Assembly (NCBI GenBank): GCA_900759445.1
Contig: CAAEVH010000070.1
Location: 1-54,679 of the forward strand
DNA from: an uncultured Raoultella sp.
Lineage (GTDB): Bacteria > Pseudomonadota > Gammaproteobacteria > Enterobacterales > Enterobacteriaceae
Direction: 5' to 3'
Length of the DNA stretch: 54,679 nucleotides
Part shown: positions 38,378-46,708 of the stretch, in pieces
Layout: every line of letters begins with the position of its first letter
Position numbering within the stretch: the first letter of the stretch is position 1
The notes under the pieces: model-generated
What the model saw: only the letters and a program-made list of their open reading frames with translations
Database searches by the model: none
Told to the model about the DNA's origin: nothing
Program-made: the position numbers and the translations under genes

Positions 38378-40498
38378 ATGACGATTTTTGCATCCCGCTA
38401 CACTGCACTTCCTGTTTCTTTACTGTCTGTCTTCCTCTCGCCTTATGCCGTGGCAGAAAGTGAGATAAACGATCAAACGCTGATCGTTAGCGCGACACCA
38501 CAGTCCGTTTCTGAACTGGACACCCCTGCCGCCGTCAGCGTCGTTGACGGAGAAGATATGCGTCTGGCAACGCCGCGAATTAACCTGTCTGAATCCCTGA
38601 CCAGCGTCCCTGGGCTGCAGGTGCAAAATCGGCAGAACTACGCCCAGGATCTCCAGTTGTCGATTCGCGGATTTGGTTCGCGAACCACTTATGGTATCCG
38701 CGGCATTCGTTTGTATGTCGACGGGATCCCGGCAACCATGCCGGATGGGCAGGGTCAAACATCCAATATTGATATCAGCAGCGTACAAAATATTGAGGTT
38801 TTACGCGGCCCCTTCTCTGCTCTGTATGGCAATGCGTCTGGTGGAGTGATAAATGTCAGCACTGAAACGGGACATGAGCCGCCAACCATTGAAGCCAGCA
38901 GTTATTACGGCAGTTTTGGCAGTTGGCGCTACGGGTTAAAAGCAACGGGCGCACTGGGCGATGGCACACAGCGAGGGGATGTGGATTACACCGTTTCAAC
39001 AACCCGGTTTACTACCCATGGTTATCGCGATCGCAGCAGCGCACAAAAAAATCTGGCCAATGCCAAACTGGGCGTGCGCATGGACGATACGAGCAAACTA
39101 ACCCTGATTTTCAATAGTGTAGAGAGTAAAGCTGATGATCCTGGTGGTCTTACCGAGTCGGAGTGGCAGGCCAATCCGCAGCAATCTCCCCGCGCTGAGC
39201 AATACAACACGCGAAAAACCATCAAGCAGACCCAGGCGGGGTTGCGCTATGAACGCCAGCTTAGCGCGAAGGATGATATCAGCATCATGACTTATGCGGG
39301 CGAGCGTGAAACCACTCAGTATCAGTCAATCCCGATGGCCCCGCAGTTAAAACCCTCTCATGCCGGAGGCGTTATTACCCTGCAACGTCATTATCAGGGG
39401 ATAGACAACCGCTGGACTCACCGTGGCGAGCTGGGTATACCCGTGACCTTCACCACCGGTCTGAATTACGAAAACATGAGCGAAAACCGTAAAGGCTACA
39501 ACAACTTTCGCCTTGATGATGGCGTGCCAGAATATGGTCAGAAAGGCGACTTACGACGTAACGAACGTAACCTGATGTGGAATGTCGATCCCTATCTGCA
39601 AACCCAGTGGCAATTAACGCAGAAACTCTCGCTGGATGCCGGGGTTCGCTACAGTTCGGTGTGGTTTGATTCTAACGATCGCTATATTACGCCTGGTAAC
39701 GGAGATGACAGCGGTGACGCCAGCTATCACCAGTGGTTACCTGCCGGATCGTTAAAATACGCCATCACCGATGCCTGGAACGTCTACCTGGCCACAGGAC
39801 GCGGGTTCGAAACGCCCACCATCAACGAGTTGTCTTACCGCTCCGACGGCCAAAGTGGGATGAATTTTGACCTACAGCCTTCCACAAACGATACCGTGGA
39901 AATCGGCAGTAAAACGCGTATCGGCGATGGGTTGTTTACCGCAGCGCTATTCCAGACCGATACCGATGACGAGATCGTGGTTGACAGCAGTAGCGGCGGG
40001 CGGACAACCTACAAAAACGCTGGAAAAACCCGCCGTCAGGGAGGTGAGTTATCCTGGGACCAACGCTTTGCCGCAAGCTGGCGCGTAAAAGCTGCATGGA
40101 CCTGGCTGGATGCGACCTACCGCAGCAACGTCTGTGGCGATCAAAACTGCAACGGCAACCGCCTGCCTGGCATTGCGCAAAACATGGGATTTGCTTCGCT
40201 GGGCTACGTGCCTGATGAAGGTTGGTATGCGGGAACTGATGTTCGTTATATGAGCAACATTATGGCCAATGATGAAAATACGGCGCAAGCCCCGTCCTAT
40301 ACCGTAGTGGGTTTAAATACCGGCTATAAATTTTATTACCGCAGTCTGATGATCGACCTGTTCGGTCGGGTGGATAATCTGTTTGATAAGTCCTACGTCG
40401 GTTCGGTGATAGTGAATGAGGCAAATGGTCGATATTACGAACCGGCGCCAGGACGAAACTATGGCGTAGGGATTAATCTCGCCTGGCGTTTTGAGTAA
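38378..40498 (+). CDS. yncD: TonB-dependent outer-membrane receptor YncD (iron-transport type)
   Basis: This 706-residue receptor has a signal peptide (ending YAVAES), a TonB box-like segment (QTLIVSA), a plug domain (about 45-165, RGFGSRTTYGIRGIRLYVDG) and a 22-strand barrel ending in the aromatic signature INLAWRFE. The ligand is not established; Fur control suggests an iron complex. ATG 38378 is preferred to TTG 38372. It is convergent with curA. Confidence 0.94.
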   Translation: MTIFASRYTALPVSLLSVFLSPYAVAESEINDQTLIVSATPQSVSELDTPAAVSVVDGEDMRLATPRINLSESLTSVPGLQVQNRQNYAQDLQLSIRGFGSRTTYGIRGIRLYVDGIPATMPDGQGQTSNIDISSVQNIEVLRGPFSALYGNASGGVINVSTETGHEPPTIEASSYYGSFGSWRYGLKATGALGDGTQRGDVDYTVSTTRFTTHGYRDRSSAQKNLANAKLGVRMDDTSKLTLIFNSVESKADDPGGLTESEWQANPQQSPRAEQYNTRKTIKQTQAGLRYERQLSAKDDISIMTYAGERETTQYQSIPMAPQLKPSHAGGVITLQRHYQGIDNRWTHRGELGIPVTFTTGLNYENMSENRKGYNNFRLDDGVPEYGQKGDLRRNERNLMWNVDPYLQTQWQLTQKLSLDAGVRYSSVWFDSNDRYITPGNGDDSGDASYHQWLPAGSLKYAITDAWNVYLATGRGFETPTINELSYRSDGQSGMNFDLQPSTNDTVEIGSKTRIGDGLFTAALFQTDTDDEIVVDSSSGGRTTYKNAGKTRRQGGELSWDQRFAASWRVKAAWTWLDATYRSNVCGDQNCNGNRLPGIAQNMGFASLGYVPDEGWYAGTDVRYMSNIMANDENTAQAPSYTVVGLNTGYKFYYRSLMIDLFGRVDNLFDKSYVGSVIVNEANGRYYEPAPGRNYGVGINLAWRFE

Positions 40499-40501
40499 CA
40501 C

Positions 40502-40530
40502 TGGCGGGAATGACTCCCGCCATCCGTTTT
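40502..40530. terminator. Terminator between yncD and curA
   Basis: TGGCGGGA / TCCCGCCA hairpin with a 5-base loop (40502-40522), followed by TCCGTTTT, immediately after the yncD stop and before the convergent curA stop. Confidence 0.75.
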
Positions 40531-41566
40531 ACGCATCGTCTGCAAGACGAATCACCACTTTACCGAAGTTTTTTCCCGTCAGCAGGCCGATAAAGGTCTG
40601 CGGCGCATTTTCCAGACCGTCGGTGATTTGTTCGCGGTAATGGATTTTGCCCTCTTTAACCCAGCGCCCCATCTCCCGCTGAAACTCCTGAATGCGGTGA
40701 CCATAATCCTGACCAATGATAAAGCCCTGCATCCGGATTCGCTTTTTCAGCAGCGTTGCCATCAGCAAAGGTAATCTATCGGGTCCGCCAGGAAGTGATG
40801 TGGCGTTGTAACCGCTGACCAGTCCGCACAGCGGAATGCGCGCAGAGGTATTGAGTAATGGCAGAACGGCGTCAAATACCTTACCGCCGACGTTTTCGTA
40901 GTAAATATCGATCCCCTGCGGACAGGCTTTTGCCAGCTGTTGCGCAAAATCTTGTGCGTGGTGATCGAGGCAGACATCAAAGCCCAAGACCTCGGTGGCA
41001 TGTCGGCATTTCTCTGCCCCGCCTGCAACCCCGATCACCCGGCAGCCTTTGAGCTTACCAATCTGCCCTACCGTTGCGCCAACCGGGCCGGTGGCGGCGG
41101 CCACAACCAGCGTTTCCCCTGCTTTTGGCTGACCAATATCCAGCAGCCCCATATAAGCAGTAAACCCTGGCATCCCCATCACTCCCAGCGCCCAGGAGGG
41201 ATGTTCGGGATTATCGCCAAGCTTCACCAGCCCGTTACCGTCGGAGATGTCATAGTCCTGCCAGCCGCTGTAGCTCAGCACCCACTCGCCAGGCTGGTAA
41301 TCAGGATGGTTGGAGGACACCACGCGACTCACGGTCCCGCCAACCATCACGCCGCCAATCTCTACCGGCGGGGAGTAAGACGGCTCATCGCTCATGCGTC
41401 CACGCATGTAGGGATCGAGGGAAAGAAAAATGGTGCGTAGCAAAACCTGGCCTTCACCCGGCGTTGCCACCTCATCGTCTTCAAGACGGAAGTTTTCCGG
41501 GACCGGCGCGCCATGCGGGCGGGAAGCCAGTACCCAGCGGCGATTGCGATTAGTCTGTTGACCCAT
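40529..41566 (-). CDS. curA: NADPH-dependent curcumin/dihydrocurcumin reductase CurA
   Basis: This 345-residue zinc-independent medium-chain reductase reduces conjugated double bonds. The NADPH-binding Rossmann segment is AAATGPVGATVGQIGK (about 157-172). YENVGGKVFDAVLP and RIRMQGFIIGQDYGHR are conserved family stretches. The start at 41566 (MGQQTNRNRRW) matches E. coli. It lies 58 bp after the XRE-cupin gene on the same strand, which suggests co-transcription and possible control by that regulator. Confidence 0.94.
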   Translation of the reverse strand: MGQQTNRNRRWVLASRPHGAPVPENFRLEDDEVATPGEGQVLLRTIFLSLDPYMRGRMSDEPSYSPPVEIGGVMVGGTVSRVVSSNHPDYQPGEWVLSYSGWQDYDISDGNGLVKLGDNPEHPSWALGVMGMPGFTAYMGLLDIGQPKAGETLVVAAATGPVGATVGQIGKLKGCRVIGVAGGAEKCRHATEVLGFDVCLDHHAQDFAQQLAKACPQGIDIYYENVGGKVFDAVLPLLNTSARIPLCGLVSGYNATSLPGGPDRLPLLMATLLKKRIRMQGFIIGQDYGHRIQEFQREMGRWVKEGKIHYREQITDGLENAPQTFIGLLTGKNFGKVVIRLADDA

Positions 41567-41624
41567 GATGTGCTCCTCTGCTTTTGGCATGATTCCATCA
41601 ATAGTAGCAGCCTGTGTCCGCCAG

Positions 41625-42200
41625 TTAGCTGACGACATGATTTAACCGCACAACCAGGTAAACGCAGGGGTGTGCGGTTTCATTGATAAACCGACAATCA
41701 TTCGGCGGGCCAAGCTCCAGGCAATCGCCAGCCCGCATTTCATGACGCACGTCCCCTTCCACAAAGACCAATTCCCCCTGTTGTAGCCAGATAAGTTGTC
41801 TTGCCTGCACATAGGAAGAGGCTGGCATCGGGATGTCGCTTCCGGCAGGCAATTCTATCTGCACCAGATCAATAGGCAGATCGCTGCGCGGTGAAACGTG
41901 GCGGCGCAGATAGTGGCTTTGCGGGTCGTGCCACACAGGCTGATCAGCGAAGCGCAGCAGCTTGCCCTCCTGCATTTCGGCCCGCGCCATCAGCATAGAC
42001 ATGCTGATACCAAAGGCACCGGAGAGCCTGCCCAGCAGCGTGGCCGTAGGGCTGCTCTCACCGCGCTCTATTTTATGGATCATCGCCCGCGACACGCCTG
42101 CGCGTTCAGCGAGTTCCGTCAGAGACCAGCCGCGAGACTCCCGCTCAATGCGAATTCTTGCACCGATCCGTTGATTTATGCTGTCTTCAATAGTATTCAT
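41625..42200 (-). CDS. XRE-type regulator with C-terminal cupin domain
   Basis: This 191-residue regulator has an N-terminal helix-turn-helix (GARIRIERESRGWSLTELAE then RAGVSRAMIHKIERGESSPT, about 13-52) and a cupin sensor domain (about 105-185, with VYLVV at the end). It sits between curA and mnaT, where E. coli has no such gene in my memory. The start ATG at 42198-42200 lies inside a perfect inverted repeat, and a TATAGT -10 on this strand falls so close that the transcript may be leaderless. The ligand is unknown; acetylated or modified amino acids are conceivable given mnaT. Confidence 0.86.
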   Translation of the reverse strand: MNTIEDSINQRIGARIRIERESRGWSLTELAERAGVSRAMIHKIERGESSPTATLLGRLSGAFGISMSMLMARAEMQEGKLLRFADQPVWHDPQSHYLRRHVSPRSDLPIDLVQIELPAGSDIPMPASSYVQARQLIWLQQGELVFVEGDVRHEMRAGDCLELGPPNDCRFINETAHPCVYLVVRLNHVVS

Positions 42201-42213
42201 ATTGTAATACTAT
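42190..42213. promoter_or_regulatory. Inverted repeat operator between XRE-cupin gene and mnaT
   Basis: ATAGTATT (42190-42197) and AATACTAT (42206-42213) are perfect 8-bp arms with an 8-bp spacer. They span the start codon of the regulator and the 37-bp divergent spacer. A TATAGT hexamer overlaps it on both strands, so binding would block both promoters. Confidence 0.6.
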
Positions 42214-42237
42214 AGTGAACAACCCCTGAGGTTCAAC

Positions 42238-42756
42238 ATGTCCATTCGATTTGCCAGCAAAGAAGATTGTGCCGCCATTGCAGAAATCTACAACCACGCG
42301 GTACTGCATACGGCGGCTATATGGAACGATCAAACGGTCGATGCCGAAAACCGTATCTCATGGTATCAAGCCCGCCAGTTGATGGGCTATCCGGTGCTGG
42401 TGAGTGAAGAGAATGGCGTGATTACAGGGTACGCCTCCTTTGGCGACTGGCGTAACTTTGATGGATTCCGTCATACCGTTGAACATTCGGTATATGTCCA
42501 TCCTGCTCATCAGGGTAAAGGCCTGGGACGAGCGCTGCTCAGCAGACTGATAGAAGAAGCCCGCGCGTGCGGCAAGCATGTGATGGTTGCGGGCATTGAG
42601 TCTCAGAATCAGGCGTCGCTGCATCTGCACAGCACGCTGGGTTTTAAAACCACCGCGCAAATGCCACAGGTTGGCACGAAATTTGGGCACTGGCTGGATC
42701 TGACTTTTATGCAGTTGCAGTTAGACGATCGCCGCGAACCGGATGCCAGCAGATGA
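42238..42756 (+). CDS. mnaT: L-amino acid N-acetyltransferase MnaT (methionine sulfone/sulfoximine)
   Basis: This 172-residue GNAT enzyme matches E. coli MnaT (YncA) in length and nearly throughout. The acetyl-CoA loop HPAHQGKGLGRALLSRLIEE (about 85-104) is intact. The homologues acetylate L-methionine sulfone, methionine sulfoximine and phosphinothricin-type analogues, giving resistance. The start has GAGG 6 nt upstream. It overlaps ydcZ by ATGA. Confidence 0.94.
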   Translation: MSIRFASKEDCAAIAEIYNHAVLHTAAIWNDQTVDAENRISWYQARQLMGYPVLVSEENGVITGYASFGDWRNFDGFRHTVEHSVYVHPAHQGKGLGRALLSRLIEEARACGKHVMVAGIESQNQASLHLHSTLGFKTTAQMPQVGTKFGHWLDLTFMQLQLDDRREPDASR

Positions 42757-43202
42757 ACCAGACGCTAACCCTCTCCTTTCTGATTGCCGCAGGTATTGGT
42801 CTGGTTGTGCAAAATACCTTGATGGTACGCATCACGCAGACGTCCTCGACGATCCTCATCGCCATGTTACTTAACTCGCTGGTCGGGATCGTGCTGTTTG
42901 TCAGCATACTGTGGTTTAAGCAAGGTATGGCGGGGTTTGGGGAACTGGTTTCCAGCGTGCGCTGGTGGACGCTAATTCCTGGCTTGCTGGGATCGTTCTT
43001 TGTTTTTGCCAGCATCAGTGGATACCAAAATGTGGGTGCAGCAACCACTATCGCGGTGCTGGTGGCCAGCCAGTTAATCGGCGGACTGGTGCTGGATATT
43101 CTGCGCAGTCATGGCGTACCGCTGCGGGCGTTGGTGGGACCGGTCTGCGGCGCAGTGCTGCTGGTCGTTGGGGCCTGGCTGGTGGCAAGACGTTCGTTTT
43201 AA
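42753..43202 (+). CDS. ydcZ: DMT-superfamily inner-membrane protein YdcZ (DUF606)
   Basis: This 149-residue protein has about five hydrophobic helices and belongs to the small EamA/DUF606 group; it is nearly identical to E. coli YdcZ. Coupling to mnaT through a 4-nt overlap suggests a linked role, perhaps export of acetylated products, but the function is unknown. Confidence 0.93.
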   Translation: MNQTLTLSFLIAAGIGLVVQNTLMVRITQTSSTILIAMLLNSLVGIVLFVSILWFKQGMAGFGELVSSVRWWTLIPGLLGSFFVFASISGYQNVGAATTIAVLVASQLIGGLVLDILRSHGVPLRALVGPVCGAVLLVVGAWLVARRSF

Positions 43203-43207
43203 TTGCG

Positions 43208-43239
43208 CTTATCCGGCCTGAACATGCAGGCCGGATAAG
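43208..43239. repeat. REP/BIME palindrome between ydcZ and ydcY
   Basis: CTTATCCGGCCTG / CAGGCCGGATAAG, 13-bp perfect arms with a 6-bp spacer, followed to about 43260 by a REP half (CGCCATCTGGCC), between convergent genes. Confidence 0.85.
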
Positions 43240-43268
43240 GTGTTACTTCGCCATCTGGCCACAACGAA

Positions 43269-43502
43269 TTAAAGGATTGTGCCGCCTTTGGTCAACTGTT
43301 CGCGACGGGTTTCCATATCCTCTTTATGCTGACGGCCATGATGTGCGATAGCCGTACGCAAACGCTGTTGCTGGGTGTAACGTTCTTCCCGGCTCAGCAC
43401 GACATCATCGCTGAGTTCAATCAGCAATTCATTCATATGCGTAATGACGCTCTCTTCAATGGCGGCATCAACACGTGCGCTGACCTCATCCAGATGCGAC
43501 AT
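43269..43502 (-). CDS. ydcY: Conserved small protein YdcY (DUF2526)
   Basis: This 77-residue, highly charged helical protein has the same length as E. coli YdcY (MSHLDEVSARVDAAIEESVI). The function is unknown. It begins 17 nt after the binding-protein stop on the same strand, with a GGAG-type site (AAGGAG) in the gap, so it may be read from the upstream gene here. Confidence 0.92.
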   Translation of the reverse strand: MSHLDEVSARVDAAIEESVITHMNELLIELSDDVVLSREERYTQQQRLRTAIAHHGRQHKEDMETRREQLTKGGTIL

Positions 43503-43519
43503 AACCTCTCCTTAACTCA

Positions 43520-45118
43520 TTAATTTAATTTTGCTTTTGAAAAATCGCTGCCCATCAGGCTAACGCTGTATCCGCTGACGTTGCTGCGCGTCGCGTAAAA
43601 CGTTTTCCCGTTTGCCAACGCAATCCACGGAGCCTGCTGGTAGAAAATTTCTTGCGACTGCTGGTAAAGCGCGGCGCGTTCTTCCGGTTTACTCACCAGT
43701 TTCGCCTTTTGAACCAGCGAATTATACTCTTTATCGCACCAGCGCGCGGCGTTAGATCCGGTTTTAATGCTGTCACAGCCCAGCAGTACATCGGCGAAGT
43801 TGTCCGGATCGCCGTTGTCTGACATCCAACCGAACAACGCGGTGTCATGCTCACCTTTACGCATTCCGGAGAGATATTCGCCCCACTCGTACGACACAAT
43901 TTTCGCCTTCACGCCAACCTTCGCCCAGTCGCTTTGGATCATCTCGGCAATCCGTCGGGAGTTCGGGTTGTATGGGCGCTGAACCGGCATTGACCACAGC
44001 GTCGCTTCAAAGCCGTTTTCCAGTCCCGCCTGTTTAAGCAGATCTTTCGCTTTCTGCGGGTCGTAAGCGTAATCCTGCAGATCTTTATTGAACCCCAACA
44101 TATTCGGCGGAATTGGCGATTTTGCCACCGTACCGGAACCTAAAAAGACGGCGTTAATAATGGCCTTTTTGTCTGTCGCGTAGTTAAGCGCCTGACGCAC
44201 CAGCACGTTATCAAACGGTTTTTTCTCGGTATTAAACGCCAGATACCCGACGTTCAGCGCTTCAACCGAATGCAGCGTCAAATCTTTATTCTTCTTAATC
44301 TCGTCAAACTGTACGGGCGCAGGCGCCGGAATTATCTGACATTCATTAGTTTGCAGTTTCGCCAATCGGGTCTGTACGTTTGGCGTGATTGAGAAGATCA
44401 GGTGCTTCGTGGGGACGGCGCCGTCCCAGTAGTTGGGGTTGGCGAGATAGCGGATTTGCGAATCCTGCTTGTACTGCTGCAACACGTATGGCCCGGTGCC
44501 AATTGGCCAGTTATCGACGTTTTCCGGAGTGCCTTTTTTCAGCATCACGTCGGCATATTCCGCAGAGAGGATGGAGGCAAAATCCATTCCCCAGTCGGCA
44601 AGAAACGCGGCGTTAGGTTCATTAAGGATAAACTGAACGTGATAATCATCGACCTTCTTCACTTCTTTAATCAGTTTATCCAGACCGACATCATTGAAGT
44701 ATTCGTAGCTTCCCTGAGAAATTTTGTGGTACGGATGATCGGCATCTTTCTGTCGTAATACCGAGAAAACCACGTCATCAGCGTTGAAGTCACGGGTTGG
44801 TTTGAAGAATTTATTACTGTTGAATTTCACGCCCTGACGCAGGGTAAAAGTGTAGGTCTTACCGTCCGGCGAAATCGTCCAGTCCGTTGCCAGAGACGGA
44901 ACTGGCGTATTTTTTACCGGATCAAAATTGATGAGTCGGTTGTAGAGCACCTGTGAGCTGGCCACAAACGATGGACCGGAACTGGCGATTTGCGGGTTAA
45001 ATGACTCTGGCGACGCTTCTGAGCAGTAAATGAGAGTGTCAGTATTGGCCGCGAACGCCGCGCCTGATGGTAAGACGGCGCTGAGCGCCAGCGCGAGTAA
45101 CGTTTTCCTTGCAATCAT
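43520..45118 (-). CDS. Orphan peptide-type ABC substrate-binding protein (SBP family 5)
   Basis: This 532-residue DppA/SapA-like periplasmic protein has a signal peptide (cleavage near AFAANT, residue 25), then TLIYCSEASPESFNPQ, a YNRLINFDP segment and DVVFSVLRQKDADHPYHK, as in dipeptide-type binding proteins. No permease or ATPase genes adjoin, so it may serve a transporter encoded elsewhere. The start at 45118 (MIARKTLLAL) gives a proper signal peptide. It occupies the place where E. coli has the patD/ydcSTUV genes and is divergent from srfA. Confidence 0.9.
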   Translation of the reverse strand: MIARKTLLALALSAVLPSGAAFAANTDTLIYCSEASPESFNPQIASSGPSFVASSQVLYNRLINFDPVKNTPVPSLATDWTISPDGKTYTFTLRQGVKFNSNKFFKPTRDFNADDVVFSVLRQKDADHPYHKISQGSYEYFNDVGLDKLIKEVKKVDDYHVQFILNEPNAAFLADWGMDFASILSAEYADVMLKKGTPENVDNWPIGTGPYVLQQYKQDSQIRYLANPNYWDGAVPTKHLIFSITPNVQTRLAKLQTNECQIIPAPAPVQFDEIKKNKDLTLHSVEALNVGYLAFNTEKKPFDNVLVRQALNYATDKKAIINAVFLGSGTVAKSPIPPNMLGFNKDLQDYAYDPQKAKDLLKQAGLENGFEATLWSMPVQRPYNPNSRRIAEMIQSDWAKVGVKAKIVSYEWGEYLSGMRKGEHDTALFGWMSDNGDPDNFADVLLGCDSIKTGSNAARWCDKEYNSLVQKAKLVSKPEERAALYQQSQEIFYQQAPWIALANGKTFYATRSNVSGYSVSLMGSDFSKAKLN

Positions 45119-45400
45119 GGTTATAAGCCTTCTTATTTTATTATTAACCGGGATATCAGAGCATAGCTGACAAAAACTGACCAATAACGAATCACTATCA
45201 GGTTATTCTAATCCGGTGTATTTCGCTGAATAATTCATCACCCTAAGCGAATTAATTTCCCTTAAGTCTTTTTCAAAACGTCAAGATTTTTCCCGGCACT
45301 CTATGCCATGAAAATTCGCCCCTTTTTGCCTCTCTTCCACCGTTTGCTCGTTTTTATAAAACGTAAAGTAGATACGTGAAGAAGTCTAAGGGGTAACAAC

Positions 45401-46708
45401 GTGGCAAAAACTCTCTTGCGCAGCGGCAATTTGGATGACTATCAGGCCGTGGGCGGCGGTGGTCAGGCCGTGTTTGATTCAGCATTGCAAATTCGTGAAA
45501 CGCTTCGCCTGCGTAAACAGCAGGCGATGGTGGATTGTCTGGCGATCCCACAAATTAACGACAACGGCGATCGCGTTGACTGGTATTCGCCGATTGAAGG
45601 GAAAGCCGTTGCATGGAAAGCCGCTGATGAAGAGGCCCGTTTTCGTGCGCTGCGCTATCTGGGAAGCACGCTGGAAAATGCGGCGGCGCTGAGCCGTAAA
45701 AGTCTGCAATCGGGTAAAACCTCCCTGCAACTGTTTGGCTCACTGCTGGAAAAAGCCATCCAGTTTCCTGGTGAGAATCACGTATTTCTGGTTGAAGGTA
45801 AACCCGTTATTACGTTCTGGGGTTTCGTCAATCTGAATGAAAATCCTCGCGACGATGTGCTCGATTGCCTGCGCCTTGCCGATATTCCTCCGGTCGTCAC
45901 CGTAGCGGAGCCTGAGCCGGAAGAAGAAATCACTGCCCAAATCACCTTCGTCGAGGCCGAGGCGCCTTTGTTGACTCCAGTCGTTGAGCTACCTAAACCG
46001 GCTGAACCTGAACCACAATCCCCGGTCGTTGTTAACGAACCGGAAGTCTCGCCGCCGCTCGCACAGAAGAAACCCGCACGCCGCCTGCCGTTGTGGAGCC
46101 TGCCCGTTGCCGCGGTGATCATTGCAGCCATGGTTGGGCCGCTGCTGTGGAAGCAACAGCCCACCCCGCCCGTACCCGCTGTTCCCCCTGCAGACGTCGC
46201 TAAGTCAGATATAGCACCGCTGCCAGAACTGACATCTGCACTGCCGCTGCATCGGGCTGAAGTGGTTCCGGCTGCCAAAAAAGAAAAACCTGTCGAAGGA
46301 CCGGTCGTGATCGCCGCGATTCCGAAAGATGCGCTGGTGATGGATGCCAACCAAATGAAGGCAGGAACGACGCGTTTTCTCAACGGTAACTGGCGCGTAA
46401 TGGTTGATGTTAAAGATCCGGTTAGCGGTAAAGCGCCGTCGCTGCGCTATCAGATCCAGGCCAATAAAGGCACGGCGCGCGTGGTTCATGGCGACAATAT
46501 TGTTTGTCGTGCCGAGATTTTCTCCGGTTTGCATCAGTCAGGTGAATTAATGATTAAGAGTCGCGGGAATGCCCGTTGTACGGACGGATCACGTTATCCG
46601 ATGCCGGAAATTACCTGCAAAGCGGGAACCAATGACGTCGCAGCCTGTACCGCACGTTATGACGATCACGCGGAAATCCCTCTGACGATCAAAAGGATAG
46701 GTGCCTGA
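45401..46708 (+). CDS. srfA: SrfA, membrane-anchored component of the SrfABC system
   Basis: This 435-residue protein is the first gene of the three-gene srf operon described in Salmonella as SsrB-regulated. It has an N-terminal cytoplasmic domain (about 1-160, with FLVEGKPVITFWGFVNLNE), a Pro/Glu-rich linker (about 160-225), a KKPARR positive patch and one transmembrane helix (about 231-250). A second Pro/Ala-rich linker and a C-terminal domain (about 310-435) with four cysteines (369, 393, 406, 416) follow. The topology suggests N-in, with a disulfide-containing periplasmic domain. GTG start at 45401 with AAGGGG upstream. The stop overlaps srfB. Confidence 0.88.
   Translation: MAKTLLRSGNLDDYQAVGGGGQAVFDSALQIRETLRLRKQQAMVDCLAIPQINDNGDRVDWYSPIEGKAVAWKAADEEARFRALRYLGSTLENAAALSRKSLQSGKTSLQLFGSLLEKAIQFPGENHVFLVEGKPVITFWGFVNLNENPRDDVLDCLRLADIPPVVTVAEPEPEEEITAQITFVEAEAPLLTPVVELPKPAEPEPQSPVVVNEPEVSPPLAQKKPARRLPLWSLPVAAVIIAAMVGPLLWKQQPTPPVPAVPPADVAKSDIAPLPELTSALPLHRAEVVPAAKKEKPVEGPVVIAAIPKDALVMDANQMKAGTTRFLNGNWRVMVDVKDPVSGKAPSLRYQIQANKGTARVVHGDNIVCRAEIFSGLHQSGELMIKSRGNARCTDGSRYPMPEITCKAGTNDVAACTARYDDHAEIPLTIKRIGA

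Noticed and set aside
11884..43239. CRISPR array or tandem repeats from recurring GCCGGATAAG sequences
   Set aside because: They are single REP/BIME palindromes at operon ends, not regularly spaced direct repeats.
45185..45400. Flagellar sigma-28 or SsrB-controlled promoter for srfA
   Set aside because: A TCAAGATT segment resembles the -35 but no GCCGATAA-like -10 is at the right distance. Only a weak sigma-70 -10 (TATAAA at 45355-45360) is visible. SsrB sites are too loosely defined to call by eye.
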